Assembly (NCBI GenBank): GCA_021204715.1
Contig: JAJPYW010000075.1
Span: forward strand, 1 to 12,332
Length of the DNA: 12,332 bases
Direction: 5' to 3'
Source of the DNA: Prevotellaceae bacterium
GTDB lineage: Bacteria > Bacteroidota > Bacteroidia > Bacteroidales > Bacteroidaceae
Part shown: positions 1-7,267 of the stretch, in pieces
How the letters are laid out: the number at the start of each line of letters is the position of its first letter
How positions within the stretch are numbered: position 1 is the stretch's first letter
Notes under the pieces: model-generated
The model's database searches: none
Told to the model about the DNA's origin: nothing
The model's input: the letters and a program-made list of their open reading frames with translations, nothing else
Translations under genes and position numbers: made by a program

Positions 1-1
1 T

Positions 2-826
2 TATAGAATCATGGGGTTCTTCCCCCACGACATCAGCTATTACCGGCAGGCCTTGTTGCACAAGTCCACTGCCCAGCGGTCGGAAAAGGGACGTCCGTTG
101 AACAACGAACGGTTGGAGTTCTTGGGCGACGCCATTCTCGACGCTATCGTGGGCGATATTGTCTACAAACATTTTGAAGGCCGGCGGGAAGGTTTCCTTA
201 CCAATACACGCTCCAAAATAGTGCAACGGGAAACGTTGAACAAATTGGCGGTGGAAATAGGGCTTGACAAGTTGGTGAAATACTCCGCACGCTCTTTCTC
301 CCACAACAACTATATGTACGGCAACGCTTTCGAAGCCTTTGTGGGGGCCATCTACTTAGACCAGGGATATGACCGTTGCAAGCGCTTCATGGAAGAGCGG
401 ATATTCAAAAGATACATCGACTTGGACAAGATGTCGCGCAAGGAGGTGAACTTCAAGTCGAAACTTATCGAGTGGAGCCAGAAGAACCGGGCAAGCCTCT
501 CTTTCGAGTTGGTGGAACAGCTCTTGGACAAAGACTACAACCCCGTGTTCCACACCGAAGTGTTGGTGGAAGGGCTGTCGGCGGGAAAGGGAACCGGCTA
601 CTCCAAGAAAGAATCACAACAGAACGCCGCATGCACTGCCTTGAAGAAGATCAAGGACGACGATGCGTTCAAAGCGGAATTGGAAGCGGCCATGAGCCGT
701 CACCGGGCCGAGACAGAAACGGCCCGGAAAGATGCGCTTGACGGCGACACGACAGTCGGGAACTCAACCGAAACAGATACCCATCCGCTTCCCTTGGACG
801 ACCAAATCGTGGTCGGGAGTGACTAA
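2..826 (+). CDS. rnc: Ribonuclease III, 5' end cut by window edge
   Basis: Double-strand-specific endoribonuclease that processes rRNA precursors and structured mRNAs in the cytoplasm. The reading frame is open to the left edge (codons Y-R-I precede the ATG at 11), so that ATG is almost certainly internal and roughly 20-25 N-terminal residues are missing. Numbering from the Met at 11, the family signature NERLEFLGDAILD lies at residues 32-44, with the expected acidic metal ligands E33, E36 and D40 and the second-cluster E108 in GNAFEAFVGA. The second-cluster Asp of E. coli (D114) is Asn here (N105). A dsRNA-binding domain spans about residues 148-215, ending in the GYSKKESQQNAA helix. After it comes a hydrophilic tail of about 55 residues (217-271) unlike the family core. 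The last 63 bp are antisense to the 3' end of the phosphofructokinase gene. Family assignment is secure; the true start is outside the window. Confidence 0.97.
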   Translation, partial: YRIMGFFPHDISYYRQALLHKSTAQRSEKGRPLNNERLEFLGDAILDAIVGDIVYKHFEGRREGFLTNTRSKIVQRETLNKLAVEIGLDKLVKYSARSFSHNNYMYGNAFEAFVGAIYLDQGYDRCKRFMEERIFKRYIDLDKMSRKEVNFKSKLIEWSQKNRASLSFELVEQLLDKDYNPVFHTEVLVEGLSAGKGTGYSKKESQQNAACTALKKIKDDDAFKAELEAAMSRHRAETETARKDALDGDTTVGNSTETDTHPLPLDDQIVVGSD

Positions 827-1774
827 GTTCAGCTTCCCGGAGACTTCAGCCAAAGGAATGGAGGAGATGTTGCTTCCCTTCAAAGTAACCATACGCCCAT
901 ATTCACCGTTTACAATCAACTCGGTGGCGTGTCCGCCCATACGGGTGGAGAGGTTGCGGTCGAAAGGTGTGGGCGAGCCTCCACGCTGAACGTACCCCAA
1001 TACTGTTTCACGGCTCTCGATGCCTGTCTGCTGCTCGATGGTCCGGGCGATGTATTCACCCGCATGTCCTCCTCCGTCGGTCTTGATGCCTTCGGCCACC
1101 ACAACGATAGAATAGGGTTTGCCTTTCCGCGCGCGCTCCAAGATGGTGTCGCATACGTGCCCCATGTCATAGTTGAACTCCGGCAGGAGTATTACATCGC
1201 CACCGCCGGCCATGCCGGAAAAGAGCGCAATCCATCCGGCCTTGTGCCCCATCACCTCAATCACCATTACCCGGTTGTGCGAGCTGGCGGTGGAGTGCAG
1301 GCGGTCGATGGCTTCCGTGGCGATGGTCACGGCAGAATCAAAACCAAATGAATAATCGGTGCCCCACACGTCATTGTCTATCGTCTTGGGTACGGAGACC
1401 ACGTTGAGCCCCATGGCCGACAACTTGTAGGCGGTCTTCTGCGTGCCGTTTCCACCGATGCAAACCAAGCAGTCCAAGCCTAATTCGTTTACATTTTGGG
1501 CTATCAACGCGGGTTTGTCCTCCTCGTCGCTTCCTTTCTTCTTTTTAAACGGCTTCTCGCGCGAAGTACCCAGCACGGTGCCGCCCAAGTGCAGCAACCC
1601 TGACATGGATTTCTCGGTAAACCGTTCCACATCCTTCTCCAAAAGTCCTTGGAAACCGCTGTGGATACCATACACTTCCATACCAAAATGTTGTATGGCT
1701 GTCTTGCTCACCCCTCGAATGGTGGCATTGATGCCGGGGCAATCCCCGCCTGATGTCAAAATACCTATTTTCAT
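764..1774 (-). CDS. pfkA: 6-phosphofructokinase, Lys-124 class
   Basis: Phosphorylates fructose 6-phosphate to fructose 1,6-bisphosphate in glycolysis; cytoplasmic. At 336 residues it fits the short bacterial PFK family. Visible motifs are the N-terminal ILTSGGDCPGINA (residues 5-17), GGNGT (107-111), PKTIDND (129-135, catalytic Asp133), the MGH segment (175-177), AEG with the substrate-binding Glu229, Arg255, and QRGGSPTPFDR (263-273). Gly110 at the position equivalent to E. coli 104 is the ATP-type residue. Lys130 (E. coli 124 position) is typical of the PPi-dependent and mixed group III enzymes. Asn109 replaces the usual Asp103, and His177 replaces the Arg of the usual MGR motif. The phosphoryl donor is therefore uncertain: ATP is favoured by Gly110. 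The ATG at 1774 starts right at the family N-terminus; no clear Shine-Dalgarno or -7 box is seen upstream. A lysine and acid-rich loop (residues 74-87) interrupts the N-terminal half. The 3' end overlaps rnc. Confidence 0.93.
   Translation of the reverse strand: MKIGILTSGGDCPGINATIRGVSKTAIQHFGMEVYGIHSGFQGLLEKDVERFTEKSMSGLLHLGGTVLGTSREKPFKKKKGSDEEDKPALIAQNVNELGLDCLVCIGGNGTQKTAYKLSAMGLNVVSVPKTIDNDVWGTDYSFGFDSAVTIATEAIDRLHSTASSHNRVMVIEVMGHKAGWIALFSGMAGGGDVILLPEFNYDMGHVCDTILERARKGKPYSIVVVAEGIKTDGGGHAGEYIARTIEQQTGIESRETVLGYVQRGGSPTPFDRNLSTRMGGHATELIVNGEYGRMVTLKGSNISSIPLAEVSGKLNLVTPDHDLVVQGKRMGICFG
799..815. repeat. Inverted repeat in the rnc/pfkA overlap
   Basis: CGACCA (799-804) and TGGTCG (810-815) form a perfect 6-bp stem with a 5-nt loop. 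The repeat lies inside the stretch shared by the two convergent genes, 11 bp before the rnc stop codon. No T-run follows on either strand, so it does not qualify as a classical intrinsic terminator. It could be a pausing or 3'-end-stabilising hairpin for one or both transcripts, or it could be chance within coding sequence. Confidence 0.3.
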
Positions 1775-1996
1775 ACGCTCGATGGATTAACGGGCAATCA
1801 ATAGAAAGGATTTCATCCAGCCAAATGAGCGATGCAAGCTTGCTTGAACATTGCCATGGCGGGAAAGTGCCGCATGAAATGCAACCATTCCCTTCTTATA
1901 CCGCCGTAAAGATAGAAAAAATCGGGAAAAAAGAGAATAGAAACCGATTAATAAGTTTAATTTTGCAACGTAAAAGCGTTTTGAGGAGCGAAAACA
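1775..1996. other. Divergent intergenic region pfkA / GH3 gene
   Basis: These 222 bp separate two divergently transcribed genes. They contain a perfect 10-bp palindrome GCAAGCTTGC at 1834-1843, a purine-rich A-tract stretch at about 1907-1945 flanked by AATCGG (1920-1925) and CCGATT (1944-1949), and the -7 box for the rightward gene. No exact TAnnTTTG is present on the minus strand for the phosphofructokinase gene. No convincing small gene is seen here. Confidence 0.7.
1958..1965 (+). promoter_or_regulatory. Bacteroides-type -7 box for the GH3-cysS-queH run
   Basis: TAATTTTG matches the TAnnTTTG consensus of the Bacteroidetes primary sigma factor exactly and lies 31 bp before the ATG at 1997. 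No good TTTG -33 element is found at the usual distance of about 19-21 bp upstream. GAGGAG at 1983-1988, 8 nt before the ATG, looks like a usable Shine-Dalgarno sequence, which is comparatively rare in this group. Confidence 0.6.
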
Positions 1997-3514
1997 ATGA
2001 ATGTTACCGGATTATTGAACAACCTCTATTTCTCCCCCCGGTTGAAAAAGATTGAGCGTTATGCCACCTCTTCGGGAGCATTGCAAAGTGAAGTGTTGCG
2101 GCGTTTAATCACCATGGCGGCAAGTACCGAGTGGGGGAAAAAACATGACTACGCTTCTATCCATACCTACGAGACATTCAAGGAGCGGTTGCCTATTCAG
2201 ACCTACGAAGAGCTGAAGCCATACGTGGCGCGCCTGCGTCAAGGTGAGCAGAACCTGCTTTGGCCCTCGGAAATACGCTGGTTTGCCAAATCGTCAGGCA
2301 CGACCAATGACAAGAGTAAATTCATACCCGTCAGCAAAGAAGCGTTGCACGACACCCACTACCTTGGAGGGAAGGATGCCGTAGCGCTCTATTTGGCACA
2401 GAACCCGGGGAGCAGCTTCTTCTCAGGCAAAGGATTGATTTTAGGCGGCAGCCACGCCACCGACTTGGACACCAACCACAGCTTGGTGGGCGACCTTTCG
2501 GCTATTCTGATGGAGAACTTGAACCCGATAGTGGATTTCATCCGTGTACCCGAAAAAAGCATTGCCTTGATGGGCAACTTCGAGGAGAAAATGGAAGCTA
2601 TCGCCGGCGGCACCATGCATGTGAACGTGACCAACCTTTCGGGTGTACCCTCGTGGATGCTGGTACTCATCAGGCATATACTTGAAAAGAGCGGCAAGGA
2701 AGGGTTGGAAGAGATATGGCCCAATTTGGAGGTCTTTTTCCACGGGGGCGTGGCCTTCACCCCTTACCGTGAACAATACAAGCAGATCATCCGAAGCGAG
2801 AAGATGCACTATGTGGAGACCTACAATGCCTCCGAAGGCTACTTCGGCACACAAAGCGACCCGGCCGATCCATCCTTGTTGTTAATGGTTGACTACGGCA
2901 TCTTCTACGAGTTCATACCATTGGAAGAATTGGAAAAAGAACACCCCGAAGTATATTGCCTCGAAGAAGTGGAAACGGGGAAGAACTATGCAATGGTCAT
3001 CTCCACTTCTTCCGGATTGTGGCGATACCTGATAGGCGATACCGTGAAGTTCACCGCCAAAAACCCCTACAAGTTCGTTATCACAGGACGCACCAAGCAC
3101 TTTATCAACGCCTTCGGAGAAGAGTTGATTGTGGACAACGCCGAGAAGGGATTGGCCCGGGCTTGTGCCGCCACCGGCGCCCAAATCATAGACTACTCCG
3201 CCGCACCCGTCTTCATGGACGAGCACGCCAAGTGCCGCCACCAATGGCTCATAGAGTTCGCACAAAAGCCCGATGATTTGGGACGTTTTGCCAAGATTTT
3301 AGACGACGCGCTCAAAGAGTTGAACTCCGACTATGAAGCCAAACGCCAGAAAGACCTTGCCCTGCAACCCTTGGAAGTCATCGTGGCCCGCAAAGGCCTC
3401 TTTTACGACTGGCTCGACCGCAAGGGAAAATTAGGCGGGCAACATAAAATACCGCGTCTCGCCAATACAAGGGAGTATATGGAGGAGATGCTGGAACTAA
3501 ACAAACAAAATTGA
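1997..3514 (+). CDS. GH3 (auxin-responsive promoter) family adenylating enzyme
   Basis: A 505-residue member of the GH3 branch of the acyl-adenylate-forming superfamily. Plant GH3 proteins join acyl acids to amino acids through an acyl-AMP intermediate; substrates of the Bacteroidetes members are not established to my knowledge. The adenylation motifs are all visible: the phosphate loop [10 protein letters not shown] (residues 99-108), YNASEGYFG (276-284), equivalent to the plant Y-x-S-S-E-x-Y-F-G motif, [12 protein letters not shown] (341-352), equivalent to motif III, and [14 protein letters not shown] (364-377) leading into the smaller C-terminal domain. No signal peptide or membrane segment is seen, so it should be cytoplasmic. 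The start at 1997 is supported by GAGGAG 8 nt upstream and the -7 box at 1958. The stop lies 4 bp before the cysS ATG, implying co-transcription. Family membership is firm; the reaction in this organism is inferred only by analogy. Confidence 0.92.
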   Translation: MNVTGLLNNLYFSPRLKKIERYATSSGALQSEVLRRLITMAASTEWGKKHDYASIHTYETFKERLPIQTYEELKPYVARLRQGEQNLLWPSEIRWFAKSSGTTNDKSKFIPVSKEALHDTHYLGGKDAVALYLAQNPGSSFFSGKGLILGGSHATDLDTNHSLVGDLSAILMENLNPIVDFIRVPEKSIALMGNFEEKMEAIAGGTMHVNVTNLSGVPSWMLVLIRHILEKSGKEGLEEIWPNLEVFFHGGVAFTPYREQYKQIIRSEKMHYVETYNASEGYFGTQSDPADPSLLLMVDYGIFYEFIPLEELEKEHPEVYCLEEVETGKNYAMVISTSSGLWRYLIGDTVKFTAKNPYKFVITGRTKHFINAFGEELIVDNAEKGLARACAATGAQIIDYSAAPVFMDEHAKCRHQWLIEFAQKPDDLGRFAKILDDALKELNSDYEAKRQKDLALQPLEVIVARKGLFYDWLDRKGKLGGQHKIPRLANTREYMEEMLELNKQN

Positions 3515-3518
3515 CTAT

Positions 3519-4994
3519 ATGGAACAACAGTTGATTATCTACAACACGCTTACCAGAAAAAAAGAGCTGTTCGTACCCCTGCACGCCCCGCATGTGGGCA
3601 TGTATGTGTGCGGCCCCACCGTCTACGGAGACCCGCATTTGGGACACGCGCGTCCGGCCATCACCTTCGACCTGCTTTTCCGCTACCTTACACATATAGG
3701 TTTCAAAGTGCGTTACGTAAGGAACATCACCGATGTAGGACACTTAGAACACGATGCCGACGACGGAGAGGACAAGATCGCCAAGAAAGCGAGGTTGGAG
3801 CAATTGGAACCCATGGAAGTGGCGCAATATTATACAAACCGCTACCATAAGGCCATGGAGGCGCTCAATGTGTTGCCTCCCAGCATCGAGCCGCATGCCA
3901 GTGGACACATCATTGAACAGATAGAATTAGTCGAGGATATTTTGAAACAGGGCTATGCTTACGAAAGCGGCGGCTCCGTCTATTTCGACGTTACCAAATA
4001 CGACAAGGACCACCATTACGGCCGGCTCTCGGGCCGTAACTTGGATGAAGTGCTCAACGCCAGCCGTGAATTGGAGGGGCAAGAGGAAAAACACAACCCT
4101 GTGGACTTCGCCTTATGGAAGCGGGCACAGCCGGAACACATCATGCGCTGGACATCGCCTTGGGGAAAAGGATTCCCCGGCTGGCACTGCGAATGTACGG
4201 CCATGGGAAAGAAATACCTGGGTGCCCATTTCGACATTCACGGCGGTGGCATGGATTTGGTCTTTCCCCACCACGAATGTGAAATCGCCCAAGCGGTAGC
4301 CTCGCAGGGCGATGACATGGTACACTACTGGATGCACAACAACATGATTACCATCAACGGGCAGAAGATGGGCAAGTCGTTAGGCAATTTCATCACCTTG
4401 GAGCAGTTCTTCAACGGCACACACGAGAAGTTGGCACAAGCCTACTCGCCCATGACCATCCGTTTCTTCATCTTGCAAGCCCATTACCGCAGCACGGTCG
4501 ACTTCAGCAACGAAGCCCTGCAAGCCGCTGAAAAGGGATTGGCCAGACTGATGGACGCACTCAAAGGATTAGACAAAATTACCCCTTCGGACATCAGCAC
4601 CGTCGAAGTAGACTCACTCCGTACAAAGTGCTATGAGGCCATGAACGACGACTTGAACTCCCCCATTCTCATCGCCCACCTTTTCGATGGAGCCAAGATA
4701 GTGAACAACCTCATTTCAGGCAAGGAAAAAATTACCGCCGAAGCGCTCCAATCTCTCAAAGAGACACTCCGCCTCTTCTGCTTCGACATTTTGGGCCTGA
4801 AAGAGGACGGAAGCTCCAATGCGGCAAGGGAAACCGCCTTCGGCAAAGCTGTAGACATGTTGCTGGAAGAGCGCATGAAGGCCAAGGCCAACAAAGACTG
4901 GACCACCAGCGACAAAATACGCAACGGACTCACCGCCTTGGGCTTTGAAATCAAAGACGGCAAGACCGGCAGCGAGTGGAAACTGAACCTTTAA
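3519..4994 (+). CDS. cysS: Cysteinyl-tRNA synthetase
   Basis: Class I aminoacyl-tRNA synthetase that activates cysteine with ATP and charges tRNA-Cys. The protein is 491 residues, somewhat longer than the E. coli enzyme. The HIGH motif appears as HLGH (residues 40-43) after [11 protein letters not shown], and KMSKS appears as KMGKS (283-287) in [11 protein letters not shown]. The zinc that selects the cysteine thiol should be bound by Cys31, Cys226 (GWHCEC), His251 and Glu255 (PHHECE), all present. The C-terminal helical tRNA-binding domain runs from about residue 310, ending with the usual [11 protein letters not shown] helix and the D-G-x-x-G-S-E-W-K element near the terminus. It begins 4 bp after the GH3 stop and ends 17 bp before queH, so it sits in the middle of a probable three-gene operon. 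GGAGGAG lies at 3481-3487, more than 30 nt upstream, so the start has no well-placed Shine-Dalgarno. Confidence 0.98.
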   Translation: MEQQLIIYNTLTRKKELFVPLHAPHVGMYVCGPTVYGDPHLGHARPAITFDLLFRYLTHIGFKVRYVRNITDVGHLEHDADDGEDKIAKKARLEQLEPMEVAQYYTNRYHKAMEALNVLPPSIEPHASGHIIEQIELVEDILKQGYAYESGGSVYFDVTKYDKDHHYGRLSGRNLDEVLNASRELEGQEEKHNPVDFALWKRAQPEHIMRWTSPWGKGFPGWHCECTAMGKKYLGAHFDIHGGGMDLVFPHHECEIAQAVASQGDDMVHYWMHNNMITINGQKMGKSLGNFITLEQFFNGTHEKLAQAYSPMTIRFFILQAHYRSTVDFSNEALQAAEKGLARLMDALKGLDKITPSDISTVEVDSLRTKCYEAMNDDLNSPILIAHLFDGAKIVNNLISGKEKITAEALQSLKETLRLFCFDILGLKEDGSSNAARETAFGKAVDMLLEERMKAKANKDWTTSDKIRNGLTALGFEIKDGKTGSEWKLNL

Positions 4995-5011
4995 GCAGAA
5001 GAGGATAGTCC

Positions 5012-5635
5012 ATGCTGAAAATAGAGACACCCGATGGTGGTAAGGAGGTATTGCTACATACTTGTTGCGCCCCTTGTTCGTCTGCCATCATCGAGTGTCT
5101 GCTGGCCAACGGCATCCGCCCAAAGCTCTTTTACTACAATCCCAACATCTACCCTTTAGATGAATATGAGAAGCGGAAGGATGAGGCCAAGCGCTTCGCC
5201 CGTTTGAAAAACCTCGATTTCATCGATGCGGACTACAACCATGCACAGTGGAGAACCAACGTTGCCGGAATGGAAGAAGCCCCTGAACGTGGTTGCCGCT
5301 GTTTACGGTGCTTCACCTTGCGCCTCATGGAAACGGCCCGTTACGCCAACGAGTGCGGCCCACGTCTTTTCGCCACCACGCTTGCTTCTTCCCGCTGGAA
5401 AAGGTTGGACCAAGTGAACGAAGCGGGACGCATGGCGGCAGCCCACTATACCGGCACCCTGTTTTGGGAGCAGAACTGGAGAAAAGGAGGCTTGCAGGAA
5501 TTGCGCGGCCAACTCTTGAAATCGTATGGCTTCTACAACCAGCTATATTGCGGTTGCGAATTCAGCATGCGGCAGCACCCTGTCGGTTCATCCTTCCCTA
5601 AGCAAGAATCCGGTCATAATAAAACCACCGGTTAA
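5012..5635 (+). CDS. queH: Epoxyqueuosine reductase QueH (DUF208 family)
   Basis: Catalyses the last step of queuosine formation, reducing epoxyqueuosine to queuosine in the wobble position of GUN-anticodon tRNAs. It is the non-homologous alternative to the cobalamin-dependent QueG. In this 207-residue protein the family pattern is complete: LLHTCCAPCSS (residues 14-24) with the Cys18-Cys19-Cys22 cluster, the YYNPNIYPLDEY segment (41-52), GCRCLRCFTLRL (94-105) with Cys95, Cys97 and Cys100, TTLASSRWK (122-130), and LYCGCEFS (178-185) with Cys180 and Cys182. These cysteines would hold the iron-sulfur cluster and the second iron site. The start is supported by GAGGA at 5001-5005. It follows cysS by 17 bp, an operon that pairs tRNA charging with tRNA modification. 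No other queuosine genes are in the window. The last 20 residues are hydrophilic and look dispensable. Confidence 0.93.
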   Translation: MLKIETPDGGKEVLLHTCCAPCSSAIIECLLANGIRPKLFYYNPNIYPLDEYEKRKDEAKRFARLKNLDFIDADYNHAQWRTNVAGMEEAPERGCRCLRCFTLRLMETARYANECGPRLFATTLASSRWKRLDQVNEAGRMAAAHYTGTLFWEQNWRKGGLQELRGQLLKSYGFYNQLYCGCEFSMRQHPVGSSFPKQESGHNKTTG

Positions 5636-5650
5636 GAGGAAACTTTCTTC

Positions 5651-5668
5651 CCGGTATAGGCCTACCGG
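5651..5668. terminator. Small stem-loop between convergent queH and M16 genes
   Basis: CCGGTA (5651-5656) and TACCGG (5663-5668) form a perfect 6-bp stem with a 6-nt loop. It includes the stop codon of the leftward M16 gene and begins 15 bp after the queH stop, a position that could serve both transcripts. Neither side has a clear U-run, so termination is inferred mainly from position. Confidence 0.35.
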
Positions 5669-6909
5669 TAAATCAGCGTGGAGAGATTTTCGGGCACGAA
5701 GAGTTCATTGGCTACTTCCAATAGCGACTCGGGTGTGAGCGCGTCGATGCGGCGGTAAACAGCCTCGGGCGATTCATGCATATTGTAATGCAGGAAGCTC
5801 TTGGCCATGTTCAGCACGTTGTTCTCGTTGTTGTCGGCCGCTACGCCTATCTGCCCAATCAACTGCTTCTTGGCAGCCGCCAGCATGGAAGCGCTCATGC
5901 GGTTTTCCCTTAACAGGCGCAGTTCTTTGTGAACCAATTCGACACAACGCTCCAAATCGGCCTCGTCACAACCGAAATAAATGCAAAAAGCGCCCGAATC
6001 GGTGTAGCAGGTCAAGTTGGACTCTACATTATAGACCAATCCGCGCCGTTCACGTAAAGAGAGGTTCAAACGGCTGTTCATGCCCGGTCCTCCCAATACG
6101 TTGTTCAACAGGTAGAGTGCCGTGCGCTTTCCATCGCAAGCGTGGTAGCCGCGACAACCCGTCATCACGTGTACTTGGTGTGTCTCTTTGTGCAGTTCTT
6201 TGTACATGGGCCGATAAAGAGAAGGAGGCAGACGGCGGTTGTCTACTGCAGTAACCGGCACATCCGCCAAAAGCCGTTCAGCCAAGCGCACGATCCGCTT
6301 GAAAGAGATATTTCCCCGCACGAAAAAGACCATGTTGCCCGGATGGTAATAGCGGGCGGTGAAAGCGGCGGCATACTCGCTGCGGAAGCGCTTCAACCTT
6401 TCCGGATTACCCAAGATGTTGCGCCCCAAAGGATGATCTCCGAAAAGCATCCCTTCAAAATCATCGAATATCAACTCCGAAGGGGTATCCTCGTATGATT
6501 GTATCTCGTCAATGATAACCTCAATCTCATGCGCCAACTCCCGCTCGGGAAAAGTGGCGTGAAAGACGATATCCGTCAAGAGCTCGAACGCGCGGCTGAA
6601 ATCCCGGGCCAAGAAAACCGAATAGACAACCGTCTCTTCCTTGTTGGTATAAGCGTTCAACTCGCCGCCCACAAGTTCCATACGGTTCAAGATGTGCCAT
6701 GCCTTGCGCTTATGTGTCCCCTTGAAAATAAGGTGCTCTACAAAGTGTGCCATGCCCGGCTCCTCCTCAAGCTCGTCACGGGTGCCGGCATCCACGGCAA
6801 AACCGCAATAAGCCACCTTGGAGAGGGAGGGTTCATGGACAATGCGCAGTCCGCACGGCAACGTGTACAGGTTGCATTTCCCCTGCATTTCTTGTTCAGG
6901 TTGTTTCAT
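5662..6909 (-). CDS. M16 family zinc metallopeptidase (insulinase-like)
   Basis: Processing-peptidase-like zinc protease of the short, single-gene M16 type (415 residues), which usually works as a homo- or heterodimer closing around peptides. The inverted zinc motif HFVEH is at residues 55-59 within MAHFVEHLIFKGT: His55 and His59 are ligands and Glu58 is catalytic. The third ligand is probably Glu135 in VIIDEIQSYED, about 75 residues downstream as expected. The GGELNAYTNKEETVVY segment (81-96) is typical of the first M16 domain. The second, non-catalytic domain covers about 190-415 and includes the N-N-V-L-G-G-P-G-M-N-S-R-L stretch. No signal peptide or lipobox is visible, so it should be cytoplasmic. 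No partner M16 gene lies nearby. The start at 6909 has a -7 box 27 bp upstream. It converges on queH. Confidence 0.95.
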   Translation of the reverse strand: MKQPEQEMQGKCNLYTLPCGLRIVHEPSLSKVAYCGFAVDAGTRDELEEEPGMAHFVEHLIFKGTHKRKAWHILNRMELVGGELNAYTNKEETVVYSVFLARDFSRAFELLTDIVFHATFPERELAHEIEVIIDEIQSYEDTPSELIFDDFEGMLFGDHPLGRNILGNPERLKRFRSEYAAAFTARYYHPGNMVFFVRGNISFKRIVRLAERLLADVPVTAVDNRRLPPSLYRPMYKELHKETHQVHVMTGCRGYHACDGKRTALYLLNNVLGGPGMNSRLNLSLRERRGLVYNVESNLTCYTDSGAFCIYFGCDEADLERCVELVHKELRLLRENRMSASMLAAAKKQLIGQIGVAADNNENNVLNMAKSFLHYNMHESPEAVYRRIDALTPESLLEVANELFVPENLSTLIYR

Positions 6910-6935
6910 TGGCCGCTCCTATCGGTTTACAATGA

Positions 6936-6943
6936 CAAAAATA
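6936..6943 (-). promoter_or_regulatory. -7 box for the M16 peptidase gene
   Basis: Read on the minus strand this is TATTTTTG, an exact match to TAnnTTTG, ending 26 bp before the ATG at 6909. A -33 TTTG element is not found at the expected spacing. The 5' leader would be about 20 nt and has no Shine-Dalgarno. Confidence 0.5.
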
Positions 6944-7053
6944 CAACAAAAGCTATTGCCGTTTATGGAAAATTGCGGATATTTGCAAAAGATAACGTGT
7001 ATAAGAGCAGGGCGGCCTGATTCAATCCCGGCTGAAAGCCCCGACGGATATAT

Positions 7054-7088
7054 CACATTGTCAAATAACACACCATTTAGCACATTGT
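7054..7088. repeat. Direct repeat CACATTGT x2
   Basis: CACATTGT occurs at 7054-7061 and again at 7081-7088, start-to-start distance 27 bp, directly before the short ORF at 7094. The spacing (between two and three helical turns) and promoter-proximal position would suit a regulator binding site, but eight bases repeated twice in AT-rich DNA could also be chance. Confidence 0.3.
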
Positions 7089-7093
7089 AAAAA

Positions 7094-7267
7094 ATGATTG
7101 CATCCATTCAAGTGCTTTTACAAAAAGAGGCGCAACATGGCGATTTGGGCATCTTGGTTGTACAAACCATGCAACTGACGGGGTTCAGGTTCACTATCGA
7201 CCAATACTCCAAACTCCATCACGGTGGCTACTTAGGTGAAAAATCGAGGTCCTTATGCGTAAAGTAG
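7094..7267 (+). CDS. Possible small ORF overlapping the PfkB start
   Basis: An ATG at 7094 opens a 57-codon frame ending with TAG at 7265-7267, so it overlaps the first 13 bp of the kinase gene in another frame. The peptide begins MIASIQVLLQKEAQHGDLG and later contains a TGFRFTIDQYSKLHHGGYLG stretch. It is soluble, with no membrane segment or signal. I recognise no family. The codons look like those of neighbouring genes (TTG leucine, GGC and GAC present), which argues for coding. Against it, there is no Shine-Dalgarno or exact promoter box upstream, and the length is within what chance allows. If translated, it could be coupled to the downstream kinase. It might also be the remnant of an older gene. 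Confidence 0.3.
   Translation: MIASIQVLLQKEAQHGDLGILVVQTMQLTGFRFTIDQYSKLHHGGYLGEKSRSLCVK

Larger units (their letters stand above)
6910..7254. other. Divergent intergenic region M16 / PfkB gene
   Basis: These 345 bp hold the M16 -7 box (6936-6943, minus strand), a near-match -7 sequence GATATTTG on the plus strand (6978-6985, one mismatch), two copies of CACATTGT (7054-7061 and 7081-7088), and a possible 57-codon ORF starting at 7094. No exact plus-strand TAnnTTTG box is present for the PfkB gene. I see no RNA gene, attachment site or transposon remnant. Confidence 0.6.

Noticed and set aside
1753..2055. 100-codon plus-strand ORF in the pfkA/GH3 gap
   Set aside because: Begins antisense to the pfkA start, runs through the GH3 promoter and ends out of frame in GH3; composition is that of non-coding DNA.
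6499..7020. 173-codon plus-strand ORF over the M16 start and intergenic region
   Set aside because: Most of it is antisense to the conserved M16 zinc-binding domain; the rest is low-quality AT-rich leader. No motif or ribosome-binding site.
6919..7107. 62-codon minus-strand ORF upstream of the M16 gene
   Set aside because: Covers the M16 -7 box, is rich in Ile/Phe/Asn as AT-rich DNA would give, and has no ribosome-binding site or family resemblance.
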